Virus record (IMG/VR): IMGVR_UViG_3300010939_000085
Coordinates: 1 to 25,203 of that record
From: a virus
Reading direction: 5' to 3' (one strand)
DNA: 25,203 nucleotides
The notes beneath the pieces were generated by a model. It had not been told where the DNA came from and did no database searches. It saw only the letters and a list, made by a program, of their open reading frames with translations. Each line of letters begins with the position of its first letter. Positions within the stretch are counted from its first letter, which is position 1. This document shows positions 1 through 7,039 of this stretch, piece by piece. A program made the translations under genes and the position numbers.

Positions 1-381
1 GATGATGACACAGCACCTACAGCTAACGAGGGTACACAAGTCGTCAGTCAAGTGATCACGATGACGGATAACAGCAATACCGTCCGTATCCACGGCGCTT
101 TTTTATGGTCCTCTAACACGTCTACTACAAATCTTACTATCTCTTGTTTCCGTGGTTCTACCCTAATTGGGACTATGCGGACTGGAGAGGGCGCTGGCGG
201 TGCCGCTAATATTGCATCTATAAGTTTCGATGATAGTCCAGCCACTTCCGGTAATATAACTTACGGCCTCCGTGTGGGCTTGAGTGGGCCTGGGACGTGG
301 AGAACGAACCAGATTAGTGTCGCGCGTTACGCTGGCAACTTGGCAAATTCTCGCATAATAATAGAGGAGATCGAAGCCTGA
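1..381 (+). CDS. Phage structural (tail-type) protein, C-terminal part
   Basis: The frame is open from the first base of the window, so only the last 126 residues are visible and the start lies outside. The visible part is rich in Thr, Ser, Asn, Gly and alternating hydrophobics, as in the beta-sandwich ends of phage tail and fibre proteins, and it ends in a hydrophobic strand followed by acidic residues (RIIIEEIEA). There are no cysteine clusters or nucleotide-binding motifs. The stop overlaps the next start by one base (TGATG), so the two genes are translationally coupled. It belongs to the rightward late operon that meets the leftward early genes at the terminator at 861-890. The structural role is inferred from composition and position; the exact part (fibre, appendage, decoration) cannot be told. 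Confidence 0.65.
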   Translation, partial: DDDTAPTANEGTQVVSQVITMTDNSNTVRIHGAFLWSSNTSTTNLTISCFRGSTLIGTMRTGEGAGGAANIASISFDDSPATSGNITYGLRVGLSGPGTWRTNQISVARYAGNLANSRIIIEEIEA

Positions 382-632
382 TGAACCCATATGTTGAGCA
401 AATCGGCAGAACCCATCCAGGCGTCGAAGTCGAGGCTGCGGGACCACTTTATGAAGATGTTGTGTGGAGGAACAGCCCGCCCATACCAAAGGCTGCTTTA
501 GACGCTGAAATCGCCGTGGCACCTTCACGGAAAACAAGATTGCCACTCACCGTCGAAGAATTGGCAACACAAATGATTAGGGACGGCACCATGACCCAGG
601 CCAAGATCGACGCCATAAAGAATAATAGATAA
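381..632 (+). CDS. Small tail-associated protein, unknown function
   Basis: This 83-residue protein starts at an ATG that overlaps the upstream stop. It contains a Trp-Arg-Asn-Ser-Pro-Pro-Ile-Pro stretch (about residues 29-36) followed by a charged helical C-terminus. Short proteins with a similar 'SPPIP' segment are common directly after tail fibre or tail tip genes in phages, where some are called XkdW-like. I infer a role in tail assembly or as a minor tail component from that position. It is the last clear gene of the late operon; the paired RNA region and the terminator at 861-890 follow. No catalytic motif is visible. Confidence 0.6.
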   Translation: MNPYVEQIGRTHPGVEVEAAGPLYEDVVWRNSPPIPKAALDAEIAVAPSRKTRLPLTVEELATQMIRDGTMTQAKIDAIKNNR

Positions 633-659
633 TATAATGCTAGAAAAATTAGAACAAAA

Positions 660-851
660 CTACGGAGCAGCTATGCCCTACACAGCTTCTGCCGCCAACG
701 CAGGAGTGGGGATGTGGGCAGCCCTAAGCTGATTAGGGTGTGGAAGGACAGAAACAGACCCCAGGGGTGAGGCTGTAGGGCCTATCTCTATATGCTTGGC
801 TGCCACCCTACCCGAACATAACAGATCCGTCTGTAGCCCTCTCTAAAGGGC
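660..851 (+). ncRNA. Candidate structured RNA at the end of the late operon
   Basis: This stretch has more perfect stems than expected by chance. They are 675-682 with 774-781 (8 bp), 686-692 with 700-706 (7 bp, one G-U), 722-727 with 733-738 (6 bp, five-base loop), 758-761 with 765-768, 821-825 with 830-834 and 836-840 with 847-851. An alternative 7-bp pairing, 717-723 with 798-804, crosses the 8-bp helix and would form a pseudoknot. The intrinsic terminator at 861-890 follows directly. The RNA could be an independent transcript or the processed 3' tail of the late mRNA. A 31-codon frame (637-732) overlaps it but has no ribosome binding site. Strand is inferred from the upstream operon. I cannot match it to a known RNA class. 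Confidence 0.4.
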
Positions 852-860
852 AATAAAAAA

Positions 861-890
861 GGGAACCCCTTTATACCAGGGTTCCCTTTT
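861..890. terminator. Two-way intrinsic terminator between converging operons
   Basis: An 8-bp perfect stem (861-868 with 879-886) with a ten-base loop is preceded by A6 and followed by T4. It therefore works as a rho-independent terminator in both directions. It lies exactly where the rightward structural genes meet the leftward early operon, the expected place to prevent read-through from either side. Confidence 0.85.
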
Positions 891-1168
891 CTGCTTTTAT
901 AGACGCAGCCATTTCGCCTAGCCTATCCTGAACCTTCCATCGGGACAGGTCTTAAAGCCCGATCACTAACAGCGTTTCCTATAGCCTACCGTTAGGAGAG
1001 CGGGGACATCAAGCACGGACTAAAAGGTAACGTCCTACTTCTCCTCTAGCGGATTCCTCCTGATTGACGAAATCACCGCGCACCTCAATTATTATTTGGG
1101 CCTTGGCTTCCTCTTAATGGGAGGCCCATGTTTCTTCATACGTTTCTTACTATATGATAGGGATATAT
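891..1168. other. Non-coding gap after the terminator, several hairpins
   Basis: No convincing gene is seen in these 278 bases. Short perfect stems are present: 939-944 with 958-963, 985-988 with 993-996, 1061-1065 with 1071-1075, and 1097-1103 with 1122-1128 (7 bp). The last falls inside a possible 15-codon minus-strand frame (1092-1139) that would encode a Lys/Arg/Pro-rich peptide after the lipoprotein gene; it has no clear ribosome binding site. The stretch could be the 3' untranslated region of the leftward operon. Confidence 0.4.
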
Positions 1169-1408
1169 TCATTCATCTGTTTCTCCTGTTATAACTATTG
1201 GCTCAGTACGTGGAGGACAAGCGGCATTAATAATGCTACGCCTATGCTTTCCTATCCTCCCCATAGCTCCTTGGTTTAATGTGCAAGCCCCTTTGAACCA
1301 TACCTCCACCTTAGCATCATAATAAGCGGAAGCAGTGCCAACAGCTTGTTCATAATAAGCACAACCAGAGAGAAGCATAATTATGGAGAGGGCTATAACC
1401 TTAATCAT
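1169..1408 (-). CDS. Small lipoprotein, probable lysis-region protein
   Basis: The protein has 79 residues with a short charged N-terminus, a hydrophobic stretch and a lipobox (LLSGC, Cys about residue 16), so it should be lipidated and anchored in the outer membrane or the outer face of the inner membrane. A longer frame reaches 1495. The ATG at 1408 is preferred because it directly precedes the signal sequence and has a GGGAG ribosome binding site seven bases upstream. It overlaps the stop of the holin-like gene by eight bases. Lipoproteins next to holins are often outer-membrane spanin subunits (Rz1-like), but no partner inner-membrane spanin is visible and two further cysteines are present, so the spanin reading is only possible. 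It is the last gene of the leftward operon. Confidence 0.75.
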   Translation of the reverse strand: MIKVIALSIIMLLSGCAYYEQAVGTASAYYDAKVEVWFKGACTLNQGAMGRIGKHRRSIINAACPPRTEPIVITGETDE

Positions 1409-1847
1409 CTTTCTTCTCCCCTGGCTCAGGTCCAACGGGCTTAAGTTGGACAACCTCTGCCCCCTCCTTCTCAAAATCAAACACCCTATTATCAAGACGG
1501 GTTTCTAACATTTCAATGATTCTCTTCTGTCCGTCTGTTGTCTTAGGATTGATACCAAATTTCTTAAGGGTATCGGGAACAGATTTAATTACATAATCAA
1601 CTGCCGCTCCCACCACCGCCCCCCTCACTCTTATAGGTGGGGTGTTTTTATATACAGCTCTTGCTCTATTAACAGCGAAGAGAACACTAAGGTTTAGGGC
1701 CTCACTTAACACTTCTCTATGCTTCCCTTCAACTTCCAACTTGAATCTAGTGTTGATATGCTTTCCTATTACAGCCACCACTCCTGTTATGACAACAGCC
1801 AATAAGCTTATGGCATAATCAAGGAATGGAACGACATCAATTTCCAT
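1401..1847 (-). CDS. Putative holin (one membrane segment, long soluble tail)
   Basis: This 148-residue protein has one clear membrane span (about residues 9-29, AISLLAVVITGVVAVIGKHI), then a long amphipathic, charged helical region and an acidic and lysine-rich end. This resembles LLH-type holins, which have one N-terminal span and a cytoplasmic helix, and that role is inferred from topology and the lipoprotein that follows. No endolysin gene is visible in the window. The start overlaps the previous gene's end by eleven bases. A tape-measure chaperone or membrane anchor cannot be excluded. Confidence 0.55.
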   Translation of the reverse strand: MEIDVVPFLDYAISLLAVVITGVVAVIGKHINTRFKLEVEGKHREVLSEALNLSVLFAVNRARAVYKNTPPIRVRGAVVGAAVDYVIKSVPDTLKKFGINPKTTDGQKRIIEMLETRLDNRVFDFEKEGAEVVQLKPVGPEPGEKKDD

Positions 1848-2568
1848 TCTCTTTCTCCTTTAGGAGTTCATGTAAATATCCGCTAGCATTAAACAGAGCG
1901 CCACAAAGCGCATCTTCTAAACTTTCTTCTGTTAGGTCTGCTCGACCTTCATGGTGTAACCATATTGTTTGAAGGTGACGCCACATGGATGTAATATAGG
2001 CTTCTAAAGGTATCCCTTTCTTCCAGTTATTTGATGATCTAGTCACACCATCGGTCTGTATTTGATGTTCGAGCATATAACGGCCAAACTCTTTTATAAC
2101 ATCTGAGGGCATGAACGCAGGGCTTTGTACACGACAAATCCCAAACACTTCCATCATACGCGCTGCTCTTCTTATATCCAAATAAGGAAATATTAATCTC
2201 GCTACTTCTGTCGCCGGTTGCCCATGTACTTGCCAAGAATAATTATCACGCCAATTCCCTTTATTTGTCTCTCCGGTTTTGTGTGTTTTATATGGCCCAT
2301 GAACTTTACCATACCCAACAATTAAACAAAACCTATCCAAAGGTCCACGATCACACATACGAATTTGTAATCTCGGTTGAGGCGGAGTTTGTGTAGAAGA
2401 GTAAACACACCCTTCTCCTTCAAACAGTCCGGCAGCCCAAGCAATAGAACGTTCTTGTATTTCTTTTTGGCTGATATGTTCCATAACTTGAGCTGATAAA
2501 AACCCACTATAGTCTGGCTTTCCTTGGTCCGTATCACGGGTTGCACCAGTATCAAAAGTTCTTGTCAA
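1837..2568 (-). CDS. dATP/dGTP diphosphohydrolase-like protein with inserted LAGLIDADG endonuclease
   Basis: The 243-residue protein consists of two halves of one phage family and an insert. Residues 1-33 (TGATRDT.QGKPDYSGFLS) and about 158-238 (helix-rich, with W.KGIPLEAY, SMWRHL and EDALCGALFN) match the N-terminal dATP/dGTP diphosphohydrolase family (PF18909 type), which controls deoxynucleotide pools. In ordinary members these halves are continuous. Here about residues 36-150 form a separate domain starting with AWAAGLFEGEGC, a LAGLIDADG motif, followed by a typical single-motif homing endonuclease fold. No intein splice residues are evident at its borders. The start is TTG with GGAG seven bases upstream, coupled to the previous gene (TTGA). 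The activity of the interrupted hydrolase is uncertain. Confidence 0.8.
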   Translation of the reverse strand: MTRTFDTGATRDTDQGKPDYSGFLSAQVMEHISQKEIQERSIAWAAGLFEGEGCVYSSTQTPPQPRLQIRMCDRGPLDRFCLIVGYGKVHGPYKTHKTGETNKGNWRDNYSWQVHGQPATEVARLIFPYLDIRRAARMMEVFGICRVQSPAFMPSDVIKEFGRYMLEHQIQTDGVTRSSNNWKKGIPLEAYITSMWRHLQTIWLHHEGRADLTEESLEDALCGALFNASGYLHELLKEKENGN

Positions 2569-2807
2569 TATACATCTCCGTTTTCTCTTATCCTTTGATT
2601 TTCAAAAGGCACAACTATCCGCCTATAGAATTCCATCTTAGCTCCCTCAAGGACTCCAATACAATCATTAATTCTCTGATAGGAAAGTTTTTCTTGATCT
2701 AAATAATCAATCAATAGCCTAGTTATATTATAATTTAATTCACCTGGATTAAGCATATCATCGTGAGCGTCCATATGAAACCTACTTTCTACATCAATAT
2801 AAGGCAT
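2565..2807 (-). CDS. Conserved small phage protein (DUF6899-like)
   Basis: The 80-residue soluble protein has the pattern NPGELNYNITRL (about 20-31), then a helical YQRINDCIGVLEGAK segment and an end resembling 'RENGDVY'. This pattern is common in small accessory proteins of phages with a nucleotide-metabolism block, and I recall it as the DUF6899 family; the function is unknown. It lies between a tiny membrane protein (14-base overlap) and the diphosphohydrolase-like gene (coupled stop-start), so co-expression is expected. No catalytic residues stand out. Confidence 0.7.
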   Translation of the reverse strand: MPYIDVESRFHMDAHDDMLNPGELNYNITRLLIDYLDQEKLSYQRINDCIGVLEGAKMEFYRRIVVPFENQRIRENGDVY

Positions 2808-2892
2808 AATCTATCACCAATGTAATTGCGAACACAATTAAAAGCCAACCAAACATTGTATCAGCTCTATCAGCTTCAGGTGGTCTAAACAT
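2794..2892 (-). CDS. Tiny single-span membrane protein (32 residues)
   Basis: An ATG at 2892 has GGAG seven bases upstream and overlaps the end of the DUF1937-like gene by eight bases; the frame ends 14 bases inside the next gene. The peptide has a short charged start (about residues 1-11) followed by one hydrophobic span (MFGWLLIVFAITLVI). The overlaps on both sides and the good ribosome binding site support it as a real coupled gene. The frame is open further upstream to 2994, but that part duplicates the coding strand of the neighbouring gene. Function unknown. Confidence 0.55.
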   Translation of the reverse strand: MFRPPEADRADTMFGWLLIVFAITLVIDYALY

Positions 2893-3244
2893 TTTTCCAC
2901 TCCATATAAAGAATAGGCTTTTCATCCTCTCTAAACTTATCAATCTCTGCCTTGATTCCTTTGCTCTTATTCCACCCTTCCATCTTAACAACAATCAAAC
3001 CAACCGCTGCTTCCATCAGTGGCATGTCAGCAGGTAGCCAGATCGTATGGTCCAAGGGATCAAGTTTCCCATACACGGCTATTGGATGTGTATGTGCAAT
3101 AGGACAATAAACTCTCACCCCACATTTAATCAGGCTTGCTGTTGCCTTAGCAGCTTCTTCAAACGCTGCTTCAATTCCTTCACTGTATTTACTATACGGA
3201 GTGGCTAAATACCAAAAAGGTTCCCGCGTAATTTTAGTCTCCAT
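2885..3244 (-). CDS. DUF1937-like, nucleoside deoxyribosyltransferase-fold protein
   Basis: The 119-residue protein starts with FWYLATPYSKY (about residues 10-20), continues with a helix and RVYCPIAHTHPI, and has LPADMPLMEAAVGLIVVKMEGWNKSKGI near the end. These are the features of the DUF1937 family (PF09152), which is related in fold to nucleoside 2-deoxyribosyltransferases. Its enzymatic role is not established. It sits directly after a second protein of the same fold, so both may act on nucleotides or salvage intermediates. A 14-codon frame (3234-3278) bridges the previous stop and this start and may couple translation; the start itself lacks a strong ribosome binding site. Confidence 0.8.
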   Translation of the reverse strand: METKITREPFWYLATPYSKYSEGIEAAFEEAAKATASLIKCGVRVYCPIAHTHPIAVYGKLDPLDHTIWLPADMPLMEAAVGLIVVKMEGWNKSKGIKAEIDKFREDEKPILYMEWKNV

Positions 3245-3274
3245 ACTTGTTATACCATTCTAAAATTATAAAGC

Positions 3275-3715
3275 TCATGTGCTGGTTTTTTCAGGCCAAT
3301 CTTTTATTTCGTCTATAATGTCATCTATATTATAAGCGCATCTTGTTGCAAACTGATACATAACGTCCCATCTGTCCGGGTCGTCAAGCCATATCCACCC
3401 TGGCTTCCCTTTTCCAATCATATATCCAAACTCTAGGTGACAACTTTTTCCAGCAGGGCATACAAGGATAGACCCCCAACACCTATCAAGATGATATTTA
3501 TCAAACTCATATACGTGCTTAGCAGACCAATTTTTTAAAGCCTCTCCATAATTCTGTCCTCTAGCTTCTGAATATTCTTTCCACTTATCATCGGCCTCCG
3601 GTCCAGGACTAATCCAATCATCGAAGCCTTCCATCCCTATAGCTCTTAGTTTATTTCCTGTTTCTATTACAAGCTCCCGGTTACGTAGGCTTCCGATTAT
3701 ATAGATTGCTTTCAT
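3275..3715 (-). CDS. Nucleoside 2-deoxyribosyltransferase-like protein
   Basis: The 146-residue protein begins with a Rossmann-like strand-turn (MKAIYIIGSLRN), has an acidic segment near residue 32 (FDDWISPGPEADD), and a later motif (ILVCPAGKSCHLEFGYMIGKGK, about 83-104) in which the glutamate corresponds to the catalytic position of deoxyribosyltransferase-fold proteins. This family moves or hydrolyses deoxyribose-base bonds. In phages such proteins often accompany nucleotide-pool genes, and here the next gene has the same fold. Start overlaps the upstream stop (ATGA). Specific substrate cannot be read from sequence. Confidence 0.75.
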   Translation of the reverse strand: MKAIYIIGSLRNRELVIETGNKLRAIGMEGFDDWISPGPEADDKWKEYSEARGQNYGEALKNWSAKHVYEFDKYHLDRCWGSILVCPAGKSCHLEFGYMIGKGKPGWIWLDDPDRWDVMYQFATRCAYNIDDIIDEIKDWPEKTST

Positions 3716-3855
3716 TCGTCTTCCTTATTTTTATCTTCTTTTATTTTTCTTTTTATTTCTTTAATCTCTGCCTTTGTATGTTTGCTAGAGGGTGCTCCAT
3801 AGTAGGGACAAACCCATCCATGTACGTCTCCACAACCACCGCAAAGCCACAACAT
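3712..3855 (-). CDS. Small zinc-finger-like protein (47 residues)
   Basis: The gene starts at 3855, overlapping the exonuclease stop (TAATG), and its stop overlaps the next start (ATGA), a chain of couplings that supports it. The peptide opens with LCGGCGDVHGWVCP (Cys 5, 8 and 16, with His 12), which could bind one metal ion, followed by a highly charged Lys/Glu helix. It may bind nucleic acid or a protein partner; this is inferred from the metal-site pattern only. Confidence 0.7.
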   Translation of the reverse strand: MLWLCGGCGDVHGWVCPYYGAPSSKHTKAEIKEIKRKIKEDKNKEDE

Positions 3856-4610
3856 TATATAGTTCCCACTAATACATTACGTCTCTTCTCTACATCAAGA
3901 GAAGTTAAACGCTCTCTGTTCCATGCCCCACAGCTCTGACACTGGTAACGTTGATAGGAGAGGGTTTTAGTGTGGTAGAAACCTCGTCTCTGTAAGTTGT
4001 GACTCCCACAATTGGGACAAACTGGCACTGCCTTATTACTAAAGAGAGCATGATTAGGATGGTTGGGTATCCAAGGAAGAAGCTTCTTATACACATCTTC
4101 AAGGAGACGTACATCTTGCTTGTTATATCTCTCCATTATCTTCCAAGCACTCGCATCACCAGCCATACAATCACGCCATAGCTGCATCCCCTTATGTTTA
4201 ACCTTCTCACCCAGCTCAAGATATTCAGCTATATAAGAGAGCTTATTACTAGGAAGACGGAAGCGCCTACGTGCTGTAAGAAGAAGGTCAATATTTATTG
4301 GGCTCTTAGAGGGGCTCATGCCTTCCTTCAAAAACTCTTGATTGAGAGTGGGAATGTCAAACCTGTTTCCGTTGTAATGTATAACAGCATCAGCTTCGCT
4401 AATAAGCTTATGAATAGCCCTAAGCATTTTTTCTTTTCTATCACTAAAGATAGATTGGAACATCATTTCTTTCTGCCCCACCCACTTAGCTGCCCAGCAT
4501 AACGTATACCCTGCCTCTTCAATCTGATTGATAGCTACATTCTGTTTCCATAAGCCCCATGTATAAACTTTGTGTGGGGCTGTTTCTATATCCAGGAGAA
4601 GTATTTTCAT
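3855..4610 (-). CDS. DnaQ-like 3'-5' exonuclease with C-terminal zinc ribbon
   Basis: This 251-residue protein has the three exonuclease motifs of the RNase H-like DEDDy family: LLLDIET (residues 4-10), IHYNGNRFDIP (about 77-87) and RYNKQD (about 161-166), with the Tyr four residues before the last Asp. Residues about 198-231 form a zinc ribbon (CPNCGSHN, then CQSCGAW). It should degrade DNA or RNA from the 3' end using two metal ions. Since the polymerase further along has its own exonuclease domain, this is probably a separate repair, recombination or host-DNA-degrading nuclease. An AGGA ribosome binding site precedes the ATG. Confidence 0.85.
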   Translation of the reverse strand: MKILLLDIETAPHKVYTWGLWKQNVAINQIEEAGYTLCWAAKWVGQKEMMFQSIFSDRKEKMLRAIHKLISEADAVIHYNGNRFDIPTLNQEFLKEGMSPSKSPINIDLLLTARRRFRLPSNKLSYIAEYLELGEKVKHKGMQLWRDCMAGDASAWKIMERYNKQDVRLLEDVYKKLLPWIPNHPNHALFSNKAVPVCPNCGSHNLQRRGFYHTKTLSYQRYQCQSCGAWNRERLTSLDVEKRRNVLVGTI

Positions 4611-4618
4611 TGCATATC

Positions 4619-4777
4619 CTATGTTAATATATTACTAGATACATATTCTACTTTAATAGGCCCTTTTTTAAATACTTTATTAAAAATCTTTTCTGCACTA
4701 GGTGCACTTCTGACCACTACATAACATACAAACGAATGTCTACCAATTATTCTCCATAAATAATCTGGTTCTTTCAT
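4619..4777 (-). CDS. Small protein of unknown function (52 residues)
   Basis: The ATG at 4777 overlaps the methyltransferase stop (ATGA), and the gene ends nine bases before the exonuclease start, so it fills an otherwise empty gap. The peptide has a hydrophobic strand (FVCYVVVRSAP), then a basic helix and a strand, compatible with a compact alpha/beta fold. I do not recognise the family. The coupling and position are the evidence that it is a gene. Confidence 0.6.
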   Translation of the reverse strand: MKEPDYLWRIIGRHSFVCYVVVRSAPSAEKIFNKVFKKGPIKVEYVSSNILT

Positions 4778-5286
4778 TTTCCTTTGCCCCATATTTCATA
4801 TTTACATTCTTCACTGTGCGGTCTATCCCAAATTGCTATAGCTAATGCCCTATCTGGACTTCCGCCTTTTCCTAAATAGTCTTCTCTCCAATTTAAATTT
4901 ACCCACACACTAGGACGGTGACGCTCAAACTGTTCTTGTCCTTTCTTACATGCCCATAACCGTTCTGGGCATACAAGCATCATTTGTTCCACACCTATAG
5001 TAAAGGCATGATCTATGAATTGCCGGATATATTTGAAGGGAGGGTTAGTTATAAGAATAGGAGAGACACATACTTTAGAATCAAAAAAATCAACACCAAT
5101 ATTAATATCACTACCATAAACTGTAACGTTAAATGTATCACCAATTGCAGTAGCAAGCCTACCATCGCCAACGCAAGGTTCCCAAACTGTATAGGGCCAG
5201 CGAGTAAGTATCGGCTCCCAATGAGCCAACATAACATCAATTATAGAATGGGGTGTTGGATAGAAGTCGTTAACTTTTCTGCTCAT
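4774..5286 (-). CDS. DNA adenine methyltransferase-like protein
   Basis: The 170-residue protein has the two hallmarks of class I S-adenosylmethionine-dependent N6-adenine methyltransferases: the cofactor motif WEPCVGDGRLA (about residues 35-45) and the catalytic NPPF (about 81-84). It also has an FYPTP motif near the N-terminus, common in phage methyltransferase-like proteins. It lacks an obvious DNA-recognition domain and is short for a complete enzyme, so specificity is unknown. It may mark phage DNA against host restriction. It lies between two small genes with ATGA overlaps. Confidence 0.8.
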   Translation of the reverse strand: MSRKVNDFYPTPHSIIDVMLAHWEPILTRWPYTVWEPCVGDGRLATAIGDTFNVTVYGSDINIGVDFFDSKVCVSPILITNPPFKYIRQFIDHAFTIGVEQMMLVCPERLWACKKGQEQFERHRPSVWVNLNWREDYLGKGGSPDRALAIAIWDRPHSEECKYEIWGKGK

Positions 5287-5519
5287 ATCTGAAACTGTTT
5301 AACATTAAACTTTATGTTTCTTTTATGAAGCATGTCAACAAACATTACATAGACATCAGCTCTATCTTTCTCTTTCACTTCACCAAACTGTTCCTTGAGC
5401 GACAGCAACACTTCATTATTAACAAGTCCTATGTTCGTGTCATACCCACCAAAGAATGTTTTTAGCATTTGATGTGCATGAAATTCATTCTTATCTCTCT
5501 GGGTTAGGAGTTCCATCAT
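5283..5519 (-). CDS. Small hypothetical phage protein (78 residues)
   Basis: A soluble, charged, helical protein with no recognisable domain or motif. Its start overlaps the HNH gene's end and its stop overlaps the methyltransferase start (ATGA), so it is a co-translated member of the replication block. The start has two consecutive ATGs. Function unknown. Confidence 0.65.
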   Translation of the reverse strand: MMELLTQRDKNEFHAHQMLKTFFGGYDTNIGLVNNEVLLSLKEQFGEVKEKDRADVYVMFVDMLHKRNIKFNVKQFQI

Positions 5520-5869
5520 TTCTTTTTCCTCTCGTCTTTAGTTTTACGTGTGTGGCAATCCTTACACAAAACTTGAAGCTTATCTACTTCTACAAACATC
5601 TTCTCTATCACCAAGTTCCATGTCTTAAATCCTTCACTTCCTATCACTGGATCAATGTGATCGACATACACCCCATCCTTCCATCTCACCTTATGCCATC
5701 TCTTCTTATACCCTACACACTTATACACACCATGGGAGAGACGGGCTTTCTTACGAGCCTCATTGATTGGCCCCCATCTCTTAGTGGCAGAACGTAAAGC
5801 TCCCTTAATGAAAGAGTTAAAACGTGCCTGTGTCCATTGCCCGCTATTGAAAGGTTTTAATTTTTTCAT
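5516..5869 (-). CDS. HNH endonuclease
   Basis: The 117-residue protein has the beta-beta-alpha metal HNH core near its C-terminus: VDHIDPV (about residues 69-75), an intervening WNLVIEKMF region, and LQVLCKDCHTRKTKDE (about 98-113). The His-Asp pair, the central Asn and the final His fit the catalytic set, and the Cys pair can hold a structural zinc. The N-terminal half is very basic, suited to DNA binding. In T7-like phages an endonuclease at this place resolves branched replication intermediates, but this protein could also be a homing-type nuclease. It overlaps the preceding gene by 26 bases. Confidence 0.85.
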   Translation of the reverse strand: MKKLKPFNSGQWTQARFNSFIKGALRSATKRWGPINEARKKARLSHGVYKCVGYKKRWHKVRWKDGVYVDHIDPVIGSEGFKTWNLVIEKMFVEVDKLQVLCKDCHTRKTKDERKKK

Positions 5870-6191
5870 CGGTTAAAAACTTCTTTTCGATAGTCCAATA
5901 TTCTCCAGCATCTAAGAAGCATGAAACACCATTAGTTTGTGTACTAACTAATGTCCATGTTCTTCCTTCATGGGAAAGAAACAGCTCTACTATATATCCT
6001 TTACTAGACAATCCTATCGCGAAAGGTCTTTCTGCGTATTGGTGTGCTAATAGGTTAATAACATATTCCCTTTCATTGCAAACAGAAGATATAGCCGGTT
6101 GTGCATTAGCTATAGGAACTGTAAGTGCTATTAATATGGCAGATGCTATGGCAATTAGTCCACCAATAATAGGCCATATTAGTTCTTTCAT
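5844..6191 (-). CDS. Exported protein with signal peptide
   Basis: The 115-residue protein starts with a signal sequence (positive start, hydrophobic core IIGGLIAIASAILIALTVPI) and a likely cleavage site after Ala-Asn-Ala, leaving a periplasmic domain with two cysteines (CNERE and VSCF) that may form a disulphide. The mature part, with RPFAIGLSSKG and GRTWTLVSTQ followed by DAGEYW, resembles small exported proteins common in alphaproteobacteria; that comparison is from memory. A start at 6212 is also open, but 6191 gives an ATGA overlap with the exonuclease stop. The role is unknown. Confidence 0.7.
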   Translation of the reverse strand: MKELIWPIIGGLIAIASAILIALTVPIANAQPAISSVCNEREYVINLLAHQYAERPFAIGLSSKGYIVELFLSHEGRTWTLVSTQTNGVSCFLDAGEYWTIEKKFLTDEKIKTFQ

Positions 6192-7039
6192 TCGCTCATC
6201 CCTCGTTGCCATATTACAGGGCTTCCGTCTTCATTGAGCTTTCTCACCACCCAAAGTAGTTGTCCTTGTTCTAATAAATAATCATCCCATGTACGCCCTT
6301 CAGTCCCATAGTACACCATTCCATAATGATCTTTATATACATCTTCAACTGTATCCATAAGGGACTGTTTAGTTTTTTCTTCTGTTTCCACTTCCAATAT
6401 AGGAGATAGAATTTCATAAGCCTTAACAGGGCCAATCTTAGGAACACCTGAAATATTATCCACTGTGTCTCCCATTAGCATTTGAGCACAGAAGAAAGCA
6501 AAGCCTGTTCCTGTAATTTTAGGCTTACGATTAGCATCACCATACAATGTTAGCCAACCTGGATCGCTGACAAGAAGGGGTCCAAAGGCTGCTTGATTAC
6601 CAAGCTCCCAACTATATATTAATCCTGGTACTTGTCGTAAGTCTTTATCCCTAGTGCATATAATATTTTCTTTGGGAGCTTTCCCTGCATCCACAGCGAG
6701 AGCATCATCTGCTTCGATAAAGGAAACAGTTTTGTGCTGTAATACACCCTGTATGTAGGCGGTGAGGTTGTCGAAGTGCCAGGGTTTGTTTTCTTTACGT
6801 GTTCCTTTGTACGGTTTTGTTTTTGCAATGTCATAACGAAAGGTGTGTCCTTCTGTTAAATACAAACAGTAAGAGTCACTGTTTGTCGCCTCCTGAATGG
6901 AAGCTATCCGTTGAAGAAGAAGCTTTTCTACATAATCAAAAGGGGGAACTTCTTCTGTCTCAGTGATAGCCTTCCATCCAGTGAGAGCGCCCCACCCTAT
7001 TTCATAGCGAAGAATGTCACCATCGATTAGAGCTTTCAT
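6188..7039 (-). CDS. 5'-3' exonuclease (T7 gp6 / flap endonuclease type)
   Basis: The 283-residue protein has the FEN/PIN-type metal site: MKALIDGDILRYE at the N-terminus, KPYKGTRKENKP (about residues 75-86), EADDALAVDAG (about 109-119), CTRDKDLRQVPG (about 128-139) and GDTVDNISGVPKIGPVKAYE, a helix-hairpin-helix DNA-binding segment (about 191-210). These enzymes remove RNA primers and 5' flaps and in T7-like phages also degrade host DNA and assist recombination. It sits among the replication genes, near SSB. A stop-start overlap joins it to both neighbours. Confidence 0.95.
   Translation of the reverse strand: MKALIDGDILRYEIGWGALTGWKAITETEEVPPFDYVEKLLLQRIASIQEATNSDSYCLYLTEGHTFRYDIAKTKPYKGTRKENKPWHFDNLTAYIQGVLQHKTVSFIEADDALAVDAGKAPKENIICTRDKDLRQVPGLIYSWELGNQAAFGPLLVSDPGWLTLYGDANRKPKITGTGFAFFCAQMLMGDTVDNISGVPKIGPVKAYEILSPILEVETEEKTKQSLMDTVEDVYKDHYGMVYYGTEGRTWDDYLLEQGQLLWVVRKLNEDGSPVIWQRGMSE

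Noticed and set aside
637-732. 31-codon plus-strand frame starting MLEKLEQNYG right after the late gene
   Set aside because: It has no ribosome binding site, ends inside a paired region and shows no continuity with later sequence; I kept it as a note in the RNA entry.
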